From assembly GCA_030151245.1 (NCBI GenBank), contig JASLEF010000109.1, forward strand, positions 1 to 20,688: DNA of 20,688 bases, in the 5' to 3' direction. The notes beneath the pieces were generated by a model. The model ran no database searches. It saw only the letters and a list, made by a program, of their open reading frames with translations, and was not told the DNA's origin. Shown here piece by piece: positions 1-7,574 of the stretch. A program made the position numbers and the translations under genes. The DNA comes from Ignatzschineria sp. Lineage in GTDB: Bacteria; Pseudomonadota; Gammaproteobacteria; Cardiobacteriales; Wohlfahrtiimonadaceae. Numbering within the stretch: the first letter of the stretch is position 1; every line of letters begins with the position of its first letter.

Positions 1-33
1 TATATTTAACCTGATTTGGGAGGCTTTTCGGTT

Positions 34-870
34 ATGACAGAATTTTTAGCGCTACTCTCCGGCGCATTTTTTATCGGTTTTGCGGCACAAACACATTGCG
101 TCGGCATGTGCGGGCCTGTCATTGGCATTTTAGGAATGAACAACTCCTATAAACGTATTCCTGCCGCAATCCTTTATAATCTAGGACGCATCTCGACCTA
201 TACTTTACTAGGGGTTATTGGGGGATTAATCGCGGCCTCTGTTTCAGATATTACGGCAATTCAATATGTTATTCGTTATATCGCTGGGGCAATCATGATT
301 TTCATTGCACTACAGCTCTTTGGATTACCACAATTTTTAGGGGTGATTGAAAAACCTTTCCAATATATCTGGAAACCGATACAGCGTTTCTCACAACGAT
401 TTTTTCCTATTAGAACCGCATTAGGGACTTATACAGTCGGTATGATCTGGGGATTACTTCCTTGTGGTGCCGTTTATGGTCCCTTAGCAGTTGCAATGGG
501 CGCAGGCTCTGTCGCAAAATCTGCCGGCATTATGTTTGCCTTTGGCCTGGGCACGCTTCCCATTATGTTGGGACTCGCAATTTTCGGGAATTTCGTCGGA
601 CACTTCTTTGCCAAAAAAGGCGTGCGTATGATTGCCGGCATTGTGGTACTACTCATGGCGATTTACTATCTCGGGTGGATTGCACCACAAGACAAGGTGA
701 CTAAACGCGCCAATATGGTCAGTCAACAAACTGACAAAATCCGCTCTGGCGAGCAGAGTGCGGCAGAAATTTTAGAACAGATGCAAAATACCGGGCACGG
801 GCATGGTCATCAAAAACCGATGCCAAACAATGACGCTATGCCGATGAAAAACTCAGCAGAAAGACCTTAA
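34..870 (+). CDS. DsbD_2/SafE-like multi-pass membrane protein with His/Met-rich tail
   Basis: This is a 278-residue polytopic inner-membrane protein of the DsbD_2/'sulfite exporter TauE/SafE' type often found beside cbb3 oxidase assembly genes (established association, not visible here). An HCVGMCGP motif (Cys22, Cys26) sits in the first membrane segment. A second motif, GLLPCG (Cys144), opens the second half, giving the CcdA/DsbD-like two-half layout of about six or seven helices. The C-terminus after about residue 250 is hydrophilic, with GHGHGH followed by Met/Pro/Asn-rich residues, which looks like a soft-metal (copper) binding tail; that role is inferred. The ATG at 34 is preferred because GGGAGG at 18-23 is a well-spaced ribosome site. 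An in-frame TTG at 16 would overlap that site. A frame running in from the left edge ends at 35-37, overlapping this ATG, so an upstream co-transcribed gene is possible. Copper or thiol handling is more likely than sulfite export. Confidence 0.8.
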   Translation: MTEFLALLSGAFFIGFAAQTHCVGMCGPVIGILGMNNSYKRIPAAILYNLGRISTYTLLGVIGGLIAASVSDITAIQYVIRYIAGAIMIFIALQLFGLPQFLGVIEKPFQYIWKPIQRFSQRFFPIRTALGTYTVGMIWGLLPCGAVYGPLAVAMGAGSVAKSAGIMFAFGLGTLPIMLGLAIFGNFVGHFFAKKGVRMIAGIVVLLMAIYYLGWIAPQDKVTKRANMVSQQTDKIRSGEQSAAEILEQMQNTGHGHGHQKPMPNNDAMPMKNSAERP

Positions 871-1125
871 AATGCAAACTCATAAAGCCCCAAAAAGAAG
901 GCGTTATTAAAAAGTATTATTCCGCTAAAAACAGGGCTTCTGATGCGATTTTTAAACTTACAAAAGTGGTCAATTATCGTGTACAGTAGAGTTGAGAAGC
1001 ATCATATGAATGATTGAGTAGCAGGTGATTAAACTCAAAGACTTACAAATATCATTTATCGTTATCGACATAAAATATTATAAGAATCCCTAACCCCCTA
1101 TTACAACAGAGCAGAGGTCATCATT

Positions 1126-1809
1126 ATGAGTCCCAAATATAAAATTCATTCCGAAGTATATGAAAGATATGAAAACTTCAGCCATATTATTGAAGATCTT
1201 GAGACGGGCGAAGCAATCATTATTGATCCTGCATGGAATGAGGATTATTTTTTAGATCGTATTGAAGCGCTTAATGTCACGCCGGTAGCCATTTGGTTAA
1301 CTCACGGTCATCATGATCATGTCAGTGCTGTCAAAGCGCTTCGTGACCATTTCCCTATCCCTGTTTACGCTTCAGATGTTGAAATTGATTTTATTAACTC
1401 CTATCCCAAAGGCGATCTTCCACCCGCATTTAGGGAGTTACCTGATGATGTTATTCCCCTTCATGATCAAGATGAAATTGACTTTGCTGGTGAACGTGTT
1501 CGAGTGATTCATACGCCGGGTCATAGCTCAGGCTCCATCTGCTTTTTATTCTCAGATGATATCATCACAGGGGATACTCTTTTTGTTGATGGTGCAGGAC
1601 GCGCAGATATTACAGGCTCAGACCCTGAGGCACTGTTCCACTCTCTCAATCGCCTCAAAGAGGAGATCCCTCATCATGTCACAATTCATACAGGTCACGC
1701 TTACGGCCCAACCCCTACTGCAACCTTTGAATCACAACTTCAAACAAACCCTTTTTTACAACGCTTAAATGATCTCGATGAATTTGTGACTTATCGTATG
1801 AACCGATAA
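1126..1809 (+). CDS. Metallo-beta-lactamase-fold hydrolase, glyoxalase II-like (YcbL type)
   Basis: This 227-residue cytoplasmic hydrolase has a complete binuclear metal site. THGHHDH spans residues 59-65 (His60, His62, Asp64, His65), followed by His133 in HTPGHSSGS, bridging Asp150 in TGDTLF and His191 in HTGHAYG. The length and the late NPFLQ motif fit the short type II glyoxalases such as E. coli YcbL, which hydrolyse S-lactoylglutathione or related thioesters. The exact substrate cannot be read from sequence. AGAGG lies 8 nt before the ATG. A weak promoter-like pair, TTATCG and TATAAG (1079-1084) with 17-bp spacing, lies upstream. The gene appears monocistronic: 255 bp without a gene separate it from the membrane protein before it, and a hairpin terminator begins 10 nt after its stop. 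Confidence 0.88.
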   Translation: MSPKYKIHSEVYERYENFSHIIEDLETGEAIIIDPAWNEDYFLDRIEALNVTPVAIWLTHGHHDHVSAVKALRDHFPIPVYASDVEIDFINSYPKGDLPPAFRELPDDVIPLHDQDEIDFAGERVRVIHTPGHSSGSICFLFSDDIITGDTLFVDGAGRADITGSDPEALFHSLNRLKEEIPHHVTIHTGHAYGPTPTATFESQLQTNPFLQRLNDLDEFVTYRMNR

Positions 1810-1819
1810 TTTAATGCTT

Positions 1820-1867
1820 AAAGTCCTTTGACCATCCTTGCGCAAAGGATATAAGTTAAAGGACTTT
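1820..1867 (+). terminator. Nested hairpin terminator after the MBL-fold gene
   Basis: AAAGTCCTTT at 1820-1829 pairs perfectly with AAAGGACTTT at 1858-1867. Inside the loop, ATCCTT and AAGGAT form a second, nearly symmetric stem. The right arm ends in a short T run. It begins 10 nt after the hydrolase stop codon, as expected for a rho-independent terminator. Its position also argues against the TTG at 1838 being a start codon for the next gene. Confidence 0.6.
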
Positions 1868-1888
1868 TCATCCCTTCTCACCCCTTTT

Positions 1889-2869
1889 ATGAGTTCACGT
1901 TATCAATCACTGCTAAAAATGACGCCTTTTACGAACTTTCAACACTTTTTAGTGCTTGCACTCCTCACCATACTCTCTTTAGTATCTCCGCTTTTTGCAG
2001 ATGCAAGCTGTACTCAAAGAGGGGATCTCGCTACGCCCTATTGCGATGAAGATCTTGATTTAGTCGCAGATCTTCCTCCCAATAGGCATGAGCATATTAC
2101 GCCATCAGTTCTTATTATTACGATTCCTCCCAATGAAGATAGCCATGCTTATTATGCTATTTTTTCTGACTTTTATGATCATCTAGAAGTCTGCTTAGAC
2201 CGTACAGTGATCTTCTACCCAATTTATAGTAATGAGGCTGAAATTGAAGCGATGCGCTCTGGAAGAGTACATGTCGCTAGCTTCTCTTCTGGTGCGACCA
2301 TTACGGCAGTCAATCAAGCAGGGGCAGTACCATTTGCCGTAAAAGGTAATGCGAAGGGAGGCGTCGATACAAATATGCTCGTCATTGTTCGAAGTGACAG
2401 CCCTTATCAGACGCTGACAGATCTTAAAGGCAAAAGAGTTGCGCATACCAATACCTTATCAAATACCGGACACCTTGCGCCGCTCAAACTATTTCCTAAA
2501 GAAGGTCTTATCCCCGGCGTTGATTATCAAATCCGCTTTTCTACACAACACAATCTCTCTGTGATAGGGGTCAAATCAGGTGATTATGATGCCGCAGCAA
2601 TCGCCTCAGAAACCCTAGATCGAATGGTTGCACGCAAAGAGGTCTCCTATTCTGATTTTCGAGTTATTTATAAAAAAGGACCTTTTCCTTCCACAGCTTT
2701 CAGTTACAAACACAACCTTGCGCCCCAATTTCAAGAAGAACTCAAATCGTGCTTCTTTCAATATCGATTCAATGAACAGATGCAAAATACCTTTCCGAAA
2801 TCTGATAGATTTATCCCTATCAACTATTTAGATTATTGGCAAATCGCTCGAGAGCTACTACAACCTTAG
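1889..2869 (+). CDS. PhnD-like phosphonate/phosphite ABC transporter substrate-binding protein (copy 1)
   Basis: This is a periplasmic solute-binding protein of the PhnD family (326 residues from this start). A signal peptide with a basic N-region (Arg4, Lys10) and a hydrophobic core ends near LFA-DASC. The mature protein opens with the family signature C-x-x-RGDLA...YCD...DL.ADLP, then SNEAEIEAMRSGRVHVASF, AVNQAGAVPF, VIVRSDSPY, DLKGKRVAHT and GVKSGDYDAAAIAS, which build the ligand cleft. DEDLDLVAD matches a DxDxDxxxD calcium-loop pattern. Four cysteines are shared with the next gene, suggesting two disulfides. The frame is open back to a TTG at 1838 inside a terminator-like hairpin; ATG 1889 gives a better signal peptide and ATG 1919 is another option. 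No good ribosome site is visible for any start. No PhnC or PhnE gene is adjacent, so the transporter partner and ligand are unknown. Confidence 0.82.
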   Translation: MSSRYQSLLKMTPFTNFQHFLVLALLTILSLVSPLFADASCTQRGDLATPYCDEDLDLVADLPPNRHEHITPSVLIITIPPNEDSHAYYAIFSDFYDHLEVCLDRTVIFYPIYSNEAEIEAMRSGRVHVASFSSGATITAVNQAGAVPFAVKGNAKGGVDTNMLVIVRSDSPYQTLTDLKGKRVAHTNTLSNTGHLAPLKLFPKEGLIPGVDYQIRFSTQHNLSVIGVKSGDYDAAAIASETLDRMVARKEVSYSDFRVIYKKGPFPSTAFSYKHNLAPQFQEELKSCFFQYRFNEQMQNTFPKSDRFIPINYLDYWQIARELLQP

Positions 2870-2924
2870 ATGAGTTATATCGCTTCACATTCTTGCGCTT
2901 AATTGTAAATTAACGGCATGAATA

Positions 2925-2953
2925 TTGCTAAAAAACTATAAAGTTATTATATT
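2925..2953 (+). promoter_or_regulatory. Candidate sigma-70 promoter for the second phnD-like gene
   Basis: TTGCTA (2925-2930) and TATATT (2948-2953) are separated by 17 bp, matching the -35 and -10 consensus at 4/6 and 5/6 positions. It lies 39 bp before the ATG at 2993 in AT-rich DNA. If real, the second phnD-like gene can be expressed independently of the first. Confidence 0.45.
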
Positions 2954-2992
2954 GTTAAAAAATATTTCAACAACCTCTATAAAGGACCATAG

Positions 2993-3931
2993 ATGTTATA
3001 TATCCGCGCGATAATCATCTTGTTGCTACTCTTATTCAAGACCTCCATAGCAATTGCGCAAGAGTGTCAAAATAGAGGGGCACTTGCATCTAATTACTGT
3101 GACAACAATCATGATCTCACTGCTGATCAACCGCAAAATCATGCCGAATGGGTGAATCCTAAAACGCTTATTCTCTCTTTTGCTCCCTTTGAAAAATATA
3201 TTCAGCCAGCGACCATATTTACCCCTCTTATCTCCCACTTAGAGAGTTGCTTACAACGTCGAGTTATTTTCTATCCCATGCAGAGTAATGAGGCAGAACT
3301 TGCCGCAATGCGTTCAGGGAGAGTTCATATCGCGGCCTATTCTACCGGCAGTATTGTCGCGGCGGTGAACCAAGTAGGCGCAGTCCCATTTGTTACACAT
3401 GGTAATGATCAAGGTATTGTTGGGGCAAATCTTATCGTCATTGTTCGAAAAGATAGCCCTTATCAGCAATTGGCGGATTTAAAAAACCGCAGAGTTATTC
3501 ACTCTAGCCCCACTTCTCTAACAGGTCATTTAGGGGCGCTTGCGCTCTTTCCTAAAGAGGGTTTATATCCTGGTGTGGATTACCCTATTATATTTTCAGG
3601 AAAACATGATCTCTCTATTCAAGGAGTTAAATCGGGTGATTATGATGCTGCAACAACGACAACAGAGATTTTTTATCGCATGATTCAGCACAAGGAGATT
3701 GAGACTGACGACTTTAGAATCTTATATCAAAGCCAGACATTTCCCTCCGCAGCCTTTACCTATGCGCATAATTTAGATCCTCATCTAAAAAAAGAGATTC
3801 GCGAATGCTTTATTAATTATCAGTTTAAAGAAACATCAAAGCAGCTCTTCCCTCAGGCACAATACTTTATCCCTGTTGATTACAAAAAAGATTGGGCCGA
3901 GATTCGTCACATTCTCGATGCCGCACAGTAA
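2993..3931 (+). CDS. PhnD-like phosphonate/phosphite ABC transporter substrate-binding protein (copy 2)
   Basis: This 312-residue paralog of the preceding gene is roughly half identical to it by eye alignment. Its signal peptide (MLYIRAI, a Leu/Ile-rich core, then AIA) is cleaved near Gln-Glu-Cys. The mature N-terminus carries C-x-x-RGALA...YCDNNHDLTADQP. The cleft motifs SNEAELAAMRSGRVH, AVNQVGAVPF, VIVRKDSPY, TGHLGALALFPKEGL and GVKSGDYDAA follow. AAAGGA lies 6 nt before the ATG. The gene has its own promoter candidate and ends close to the convergent mnmC-like gene. Divergence in cleft-flanking residues, for example AIASETLDRM in copy 1 against TTTTEIFYRM here, suggests different ligands; this is inference. 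Confidence 0.84.
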   Translation: MLYIRAIIILLLLLFKTSIAIAQECQNRGALASNYCDNNHDLTADQPQNHAEWVNPKTLILSFAPFEKYIQPATIFTPLISHLESCLQRRVIFYPMQSNEAELAAMRSGRVHIAAYSTGSIVAAVNQVGAVPFVTHGNDQGIVGANLIVIVRKDSPYQQLADLKNRRVIHSSPTSLTGHLGALALFPKEGLYPGVDYPIIFSGKHDLSIQGVKSGDYDAATTTTEIFYRMIQHKEIETDDFRILYQSQTFPSAAFTYAHNLDPHLKKEIRECFINYQFKETSKQLFPQAQYFIPVDYKKDWAEIRHILDAAQ

Positions 3932-3957
3932 TAATGAATAATGAGGGTCTCTTAAAT

Positions 3958-4008
3958 ACTCTCTGCTCTTAGGGACTCTCTGCTCATAGGGACTCTCTGC
4001 TCATAGGG
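3958..4008. repeat. Three tandem copies of a 17-bp unit plus a partial fourth
   Basis: The unit ACTCTCTGCTCATAGGG occurs at 3975-3991 and 3992-4008. A copy with one mismatch (CTTAGGG ending) is at 3958-3974, and a decayed partial copy starts at 4009 and runs into the stop codon of the minus-strand gene. The array fills the gap between two convergent genes. It contains no clear hairpin. Copy number may vary by slippage. Confidence 0.85.
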
Positions 4009-4013
4009 ACTCT

Positions 4014-5357
4014 TTACTGATTAAAACGTAACTCTCGATAATAGAATCGATTCGGATGTAATGCTGATAAAAGCGCTTGAGGATATTCCTCTAATGCCAT
4101 CAAAGATGTTCCTGTCTCTCCCAAAATATAATTTCGCAAAATATCCGCAGCGATGGAAGCCGTGATCATTCCTCGGGAACCATGGGCAGTTGTTAAATAT
4201 AATCCTAACTCCCATGGGACTTTAGCATCGGGTACCGCTTTTGAATCTAGTCGTATCGCCTTAAATCGTTCTAAGAATTCAGCTCTTTGCGCAATAGGAC
4301 CGACGATAGGAATAGAGCCCATCGCACTAGCTCTTGTCGAAGCTCTTCCCTCTAATGCTTTAAATGCTGGGCTCTCTTGACCTTCATTCAGCTGTAATCG
4401 ATGGACAATATCCCCTGAACTTGCCGCTAACATCTCAATATTTTCTAAATGCTCTGAATCTGTGGGCTCCCCTGCCGATTGGTGTCGATGAAATGTCGCA
4501 CCAAAAGTACTTTTCATCTGGCCACCGATCATTTTAGCAGGAGCGATATAGCCCTCGCCGCTGACAACCACCGACAAACCACAATCGCCTTTCGCCGTTG
4601 ATGTTTGCCCTCGAACGACCGTAAAAGGGATCTCCTGACATTGTGTTAATGTCGTCACACGATCTGCCATTGCTAAAATCACAATCTTGGAGCGATATGA
4701 CCGCATCCCGGCATTTACTTGCCACAAAGGTGAGTCAGAAGATAAGTGTAGAGCTTTAATGTCTGAAACAAGATGATTCCCTTTAAAAGAGATATGAGAA
4801 TGAGTTAATAGAGCTTGTACCAATGACTGAGGAGATACCCATCCTGATCTTGGGAATAACAATCCTCCGGCACTTAATGCAGCGCCGGCAATCTGACTGG
4901 CTTCAACTTGATCCACATAATAGAGCAAATCTTTTGGATAAACCTGTGCCAATATTTTCTGCCTCTCTTTTTGCTTCTCTGATTGTGAAAGTTGAATTAA
5001 ACCACAATCATCCCAATCTTCCCCTTTTGTCAGAAGCTTTCTTGCGGTTAATAAATTTAAGAGCGATAAAGTCCTTTCAAATCCTAATGTTAGAAGATCA
5101 TTTTGATAAGTTAAATTGGGCGACAATTTCAGATAAAGCATTCCTTGACAATTACCTGAGCCAGCTTGTGCTGGCAAAGCCTCCTTCTCAAGTACCACGA
5201 CCGTCATTCCTGCTTCAGCTAATTTAAAAGCAGCAGAAGCACCGGCAATTCCCGCCCCCACGACGATAACATCGTAATCAAGATTCTGATCCTGATAATC
5301 TATACTTTTTAATAATAATTTAGGATTTTGCAACCAAGGCAACATGCCTTCACTCAT
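4014..5357 (-). CDS. FAD-dependent oxidoreductase, stand-alone MnmC C-terminal-domain homolog
   Basis: This FAD enzyme of the DAO fold (447 residues) resembles the C-terminal half of bifunctional MnmC, which removes the carboxymethyl group from cmnm5(s2)U34 of tRNA to give nm5(s2)U34. GAGIAG (residues 34-39) with Glu57 about 20 residues later forms the dinucleotide site. MnmC-typical stretches follow: AGSGNCQGMLYLKLS, GGLLFPRSGWVSP, ALEGRASTRASAMGSIPIVGP, a late HGSRGMITASIAADI, and LHPNRFYYREL at the C-terminus. E. coli MnmC is about 670 residues with an N-terminal SAM methyltransferase (MnmD-type) domain; that domain is absent and there is no room for it upstream. An in-frame ATG lies at 5375, but ATG 5357 has AGAGG 6 nt ahead and is preferred. 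Both neighbours run on the plus strand, so the gene is transcribed alone. Another DAO-family oxidase is possible but less likely. Confidence 0.78.
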   Translation of the reverse strand: MSEGMLPWLQNPKLLLKSIDYQDQNLDYDVIVVGAGIAGASAAFKLAEAGMTVVVLEKEALPAQAGSGNCQGMLYLKLSPNLTYQNDLLTLGFERTLSLLNLLTARKLLTKGEDWDDCGLIQLSQSEKQKERQKILAQVYPKDLLYYVDQVEASQIAGAALSAGGLLFPRSGWVSPQSLVQALLTHSHISFKGNHLVSDIKALHLSSDSPLWQVNAGMRSYRSKIVILAMADRVTTLTQCQEIPFTVVRGQTSTAKGDCGLSVVVSGEGYIAPAKMIGGQMKSTFGATFHRHQSAGEPTDSEHLENIEMLAASSGDIVHRLQLNEGQESPAFKALEGRASTRASAMGSIPIVGPIAQRAEFLERFKAIRLDSKAVPDAKVPWELGLYLTTAHGSRGMITASIAADILRNYILGETGTSLMALEEYPQALLSALHPNRFYYRELRFNQ

Positions 5358-5458
5358 TATCAACCTCTGCCTCATGATGACTTATCTCTTTGATATCTCA
5401 TAAAATATTTTTTAATAGCCGAGATAGTCGCTTATGATTAGTCATTATTTTTGTGAAT

Positions 5459-5476
5459 TATCATAGCGCTATCATA
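5459..5476. promoter_or_regulatory. Direct repeat around a palindrome between mnmC-like gene and lipoprotein gene
   Basis: TATCATA at 5459-5465 and 5470-5476 flank GCGC, and the centre ATAGCGCTAT (5463-5472) is a perfect palindrome. It lies in the divergent intergenic region, so it could be an operator serving either gene. No known binding site is recognised and nothing here proves function. Confidence 0.25.
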
Positions 5477-5572
5477 CATTGTTATATAAAATGGAGCACT
5501 TATAGAATTTAACTCATTGGAGTTTTATTATTTTTCTAAATCCCCTTTTTATAAGGTATAGGCATTAATATT

Positions 5573-6067
5573 ATGAATAAAATCGTAAAACTTGGTCTTG
5601 GTCTTTTCTTCGCATTTGCGGTTGCAGCATGTGGTGATGATAAAACAGCACCAGAAGCACCAACAGCACCAGTAGTACAACAAGATGTTGCGACTTATGA
5701 GCTCATCCAACCAGGTGTCTCTATCTCAATGACGCTTTATGGTGAGAATGATAAGGTTGTCAAACAAACGACAAATAGCACGATTGAATACACAGCAATC
5801 GGCGCACAAGATGCAGATCAAGCTAAAAAAATTCTTGCTGAAATCACAAACAATACAGATTATGCAGCGCTTGAAGGTGTGACTTACTCAATGACGTATG
5901 GTGATACTTCAGCACAAGAGAGCATCGAAGTTGATCTTACAAAAGCAGATCTCAAAAAATTAGCAGAACTCCCAGGCTCAGCATTTGATGGTGACCCTTC
6001 ACAGGGTATCAGCTTCAAAGCAACAGGAATGCTTCTTGAGCAATCAGGTTTCTCTAAAGTAGAGTAA
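5573..6067 (+). CDS. YehR-like (DUF1307) outer-membrane lipoprotein
   Basis: This 164-residue lipoprotein has a lipobox VAAC with the modified Cys at residue 20. The residue after it is Gly, not Asp, which favours outer-membrane sorting. An Ala/Pro/Thr-rich linker (about residues 25-38) precedes one compact domain. That domain resembles E. coli YehR (DUF1307): ISMTLYGENDKVVKQ, an IEYTAIGAQDADQAKK stretch, YALEGVTYSMTYGDTSAQESIEVDLTKADLK, and a C-terminal GFSKVE. The family has no established biochemical function. The gene stands alone, with divergent mnmC-like DNA upstream and its own terminator downstream. AAGG and TAGG elements precede the ATG, but the spacing is loose. Confidence 0.78.
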   Translation: MNKIVKLGLGLFFAFAVAACGDDKTAPEAPTAPVVQQDVATYELIQPGVSISMTLYGENDKVVKQTTNSTIEYTAIGAQDADQAKKILAEITNNTDYAALEGVTYSMTYGDTSAQESIEVDLTKADLKKLAELPGSAFDGDPSQGISFKATGMLLEQSGFSKVE

Positions 6068-6107
6068 TTTATTTTTGCACCATATTGGCATCAAAGATGT
6101 AAACATC

Positions 6108-6144
6108 AAAAAGCTGAAAGATCATAGACCTTTCAGCTTTTTTT
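6108..6144 (+). terminator. Rho-independent terminator of the YehR-like gene
   Basis: AAAAAGCTGAAAG (6108-6120) pairs perfectly with CTTTCAGCTTTTT (6130-6142) across a 9-nt loop, and the T run continues to 6144. It lies about 40 nt after the lipoprotein stop codon. The rest of the gap to 6351 holds no gene that I can see. Confidence 0.9.
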
Positions 6145-6350
6145 ATAGTTTCCCTTATGACCCCTAATCTCTAAGCCCTACCCCATCCTTTATACGATGC
6201 TCTCCAAATAATCACTCCATCACAGATAATGAGCACTCGTATCATCTATTTTAAACTAGTTAAACAAACTTTATTTTAAGCCTAATCATCAATATTATTC
6301 CCCGATCTCAGAGAAATTAGCTCATAAGTTCTAACTAATACTATTAGAAA

Positions 6351-7574
6351 TTAGGATTCCTTTACCGCAATCTTTGAGTCTGAATTCATAGGACTTATCA
6401 CTTCCCGTTGCAGCTGCCGGTAATAGTGATATAACCCTGCAAGCGCTAATAAGCTATACGTTCCCATTAACACAATCAGTTGAATTAATTCCGGACGAAT
6501 ATTTACCAGCGCACCATCCATCTGATTCAATGTGATCATACTCGTAATTCCTGGAAATATGGGAAACAAATAGGTGAAAAAGTTTAATGCATCAGGAATC
6601 ATCTCTTTAGGCCAACTCATCCCCGACAAGAAGAAGAGCAACATACTCGATGGCATAATAATTAAAAACACCGCATCAAACTTTCTAAAAAACTGCCCTA
6701 TAAAAATTCCCAAGAAAATGGTTCCTGATAAAAAAATCACGCCAAAAAAGAGAAGGTGAGGAATCGAACCATGAAAAGGTAGTTGATAAAAAATAGGAGT
6801 TAACCCCATATAGGCGATAAAAATCGTGATACTCACAAGGAGATAGGCTAACCATTTACCAATCAAGACACAAAATGCCGCAGTCAATGGAGAGACCCTA
6901 ACATCCTCGACTAAAGATTTATCAAACGCTGAACGACGACCTAAAATCGCAGAAATCACTAATGCAATAAAGAGACACTGATAGACGATTAACACATACA
7001 CAGGGGGGATCACATAAGTTGCGTAACCATTTTGTGGATTATAAAGAGGCACAATCACCGGGGTAATCGGTGCACTATTGCCTAATGCAACGGCAGGATC
7101 TACCCCCATTTGAATCTGCCGAGCAGCCCCAATATCCTGACTTAAAGCTTGTACAACGGATTGTACTGCTGACGTAATTTTACTATAGATAATCACATAA
7201 CTTGCATCTCCATAATAAGAGAGTGCACCGGAACGTCCTGCTAAAACATCTTGTTCAAAGTTAAAAGGAATCCAAAAAATACCGTAAATCTCTCGATTAC
7301 GCATCATATGCTCTGCTTCATCCATCGTTGCAACCTGATCGACAATATGAATACTATCTGTCGCATTTAACTTTCGTATCAATGCTTTACTCATCACAGA
7401 GTTATCTTGATCAATGACCACAGCGGGGGCTTCTCGCACTTCTTCATTATTATAAGGAATAGGGTAATAGAAGAAATATAGCACCGCTCCGGATACTAAA
7501 ATGCTCAAAATAGCATCCATTCTGAAGATGTTTAATAGTTCATATAAGAAGACTCTCAACATCGCTTTAAACAT
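6351..7574 (-). CDS. ABC-2 type transporter permease (YhhJ-like), last gene of exporter operon
   Basis: This 407-residue inner-membrane protein has the ABC-2 permease layout: one N-terminal helix (about residues 22-40), a large periplasmic domain to about 190, then five helices to about 385. It resembles the permease half of YhhJ/RbbA-type exporters. FFLSGMSWPKEMIP and the FPIFPGITSMI stretch near the C-terminus are typical of the family. Its start overlaps the end of the upstream permease by 8 bp, implying translational coupling and a heterodimer. It has no ATP-binding domain. A small AT-rich palindrome (CTAATA-C-TATTAG near 6332) follows the stop, but I see no convincing terminator. Confidence 0.85.
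   Translation of the reverse strand: MFKAMLRVFLYELLNIFRMDAILSILVSGAVLYFFYYPIPYNNEEVREAPAVVIDQDNSVMSKALIRKLNATDSIHIVDQVATMDEAEHMMRNREIYGIFWIPFNFEQDVLAGRSGALSYYGDASYVIIYSKITSAVQSVVQALSQDIGAARQIQMGVDPAVALGNSAPITPVIVPLYNPQNGYATYVIPPVYVLIVYQCLFIALVISAILGRRSAFDKSLVEDVRVSPLTAAFCVLIGKWLAYLLVSITIFIAYMGLTPIFYQLPFHGSIPHLLFFGVIFLSGTIFLGIFIGQFFRKFDAVFLIIMPSSMLLFFLSGMSWPKEMIPDALNFFTYLFPIFPGITSMITLNQMDGALVNIRPELIQLIVLMGTYSLLALAGLYHYYRQLQREVISPMNSDSKIAVKES

Noticed and set aside
16..33. TTG start extending the DsbD_2-like protein by six residues
   Set aside because: The TTG overlaps the GGGAGG ribosome site that is correctly spaced for the ATG at 34.
871..1125. Degraded gene or small RNA between the first two genes
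   Set aside because: Only short AT-rich sequence with stops in all frames and a weak AAGCCC/GGGCTT dyad; nothing supportable.
3958..4008. Possible CRISPR-like array
   Set aside because: The 17-bp units are directly adjacent with no spacers, so it is a plain tandem repeat.
4823..5227. 134-codon plus-strand open frame inside the mnmC-like gene
   Set aside because: It lies wholly antisense to a well-supported oxidoreductase and has no recognisable domain or ribosome site.
6320..6350. Terminator after the last exporter permease
   Set aside because: Only a short AT-only palindrome without a following T run; not convincing.
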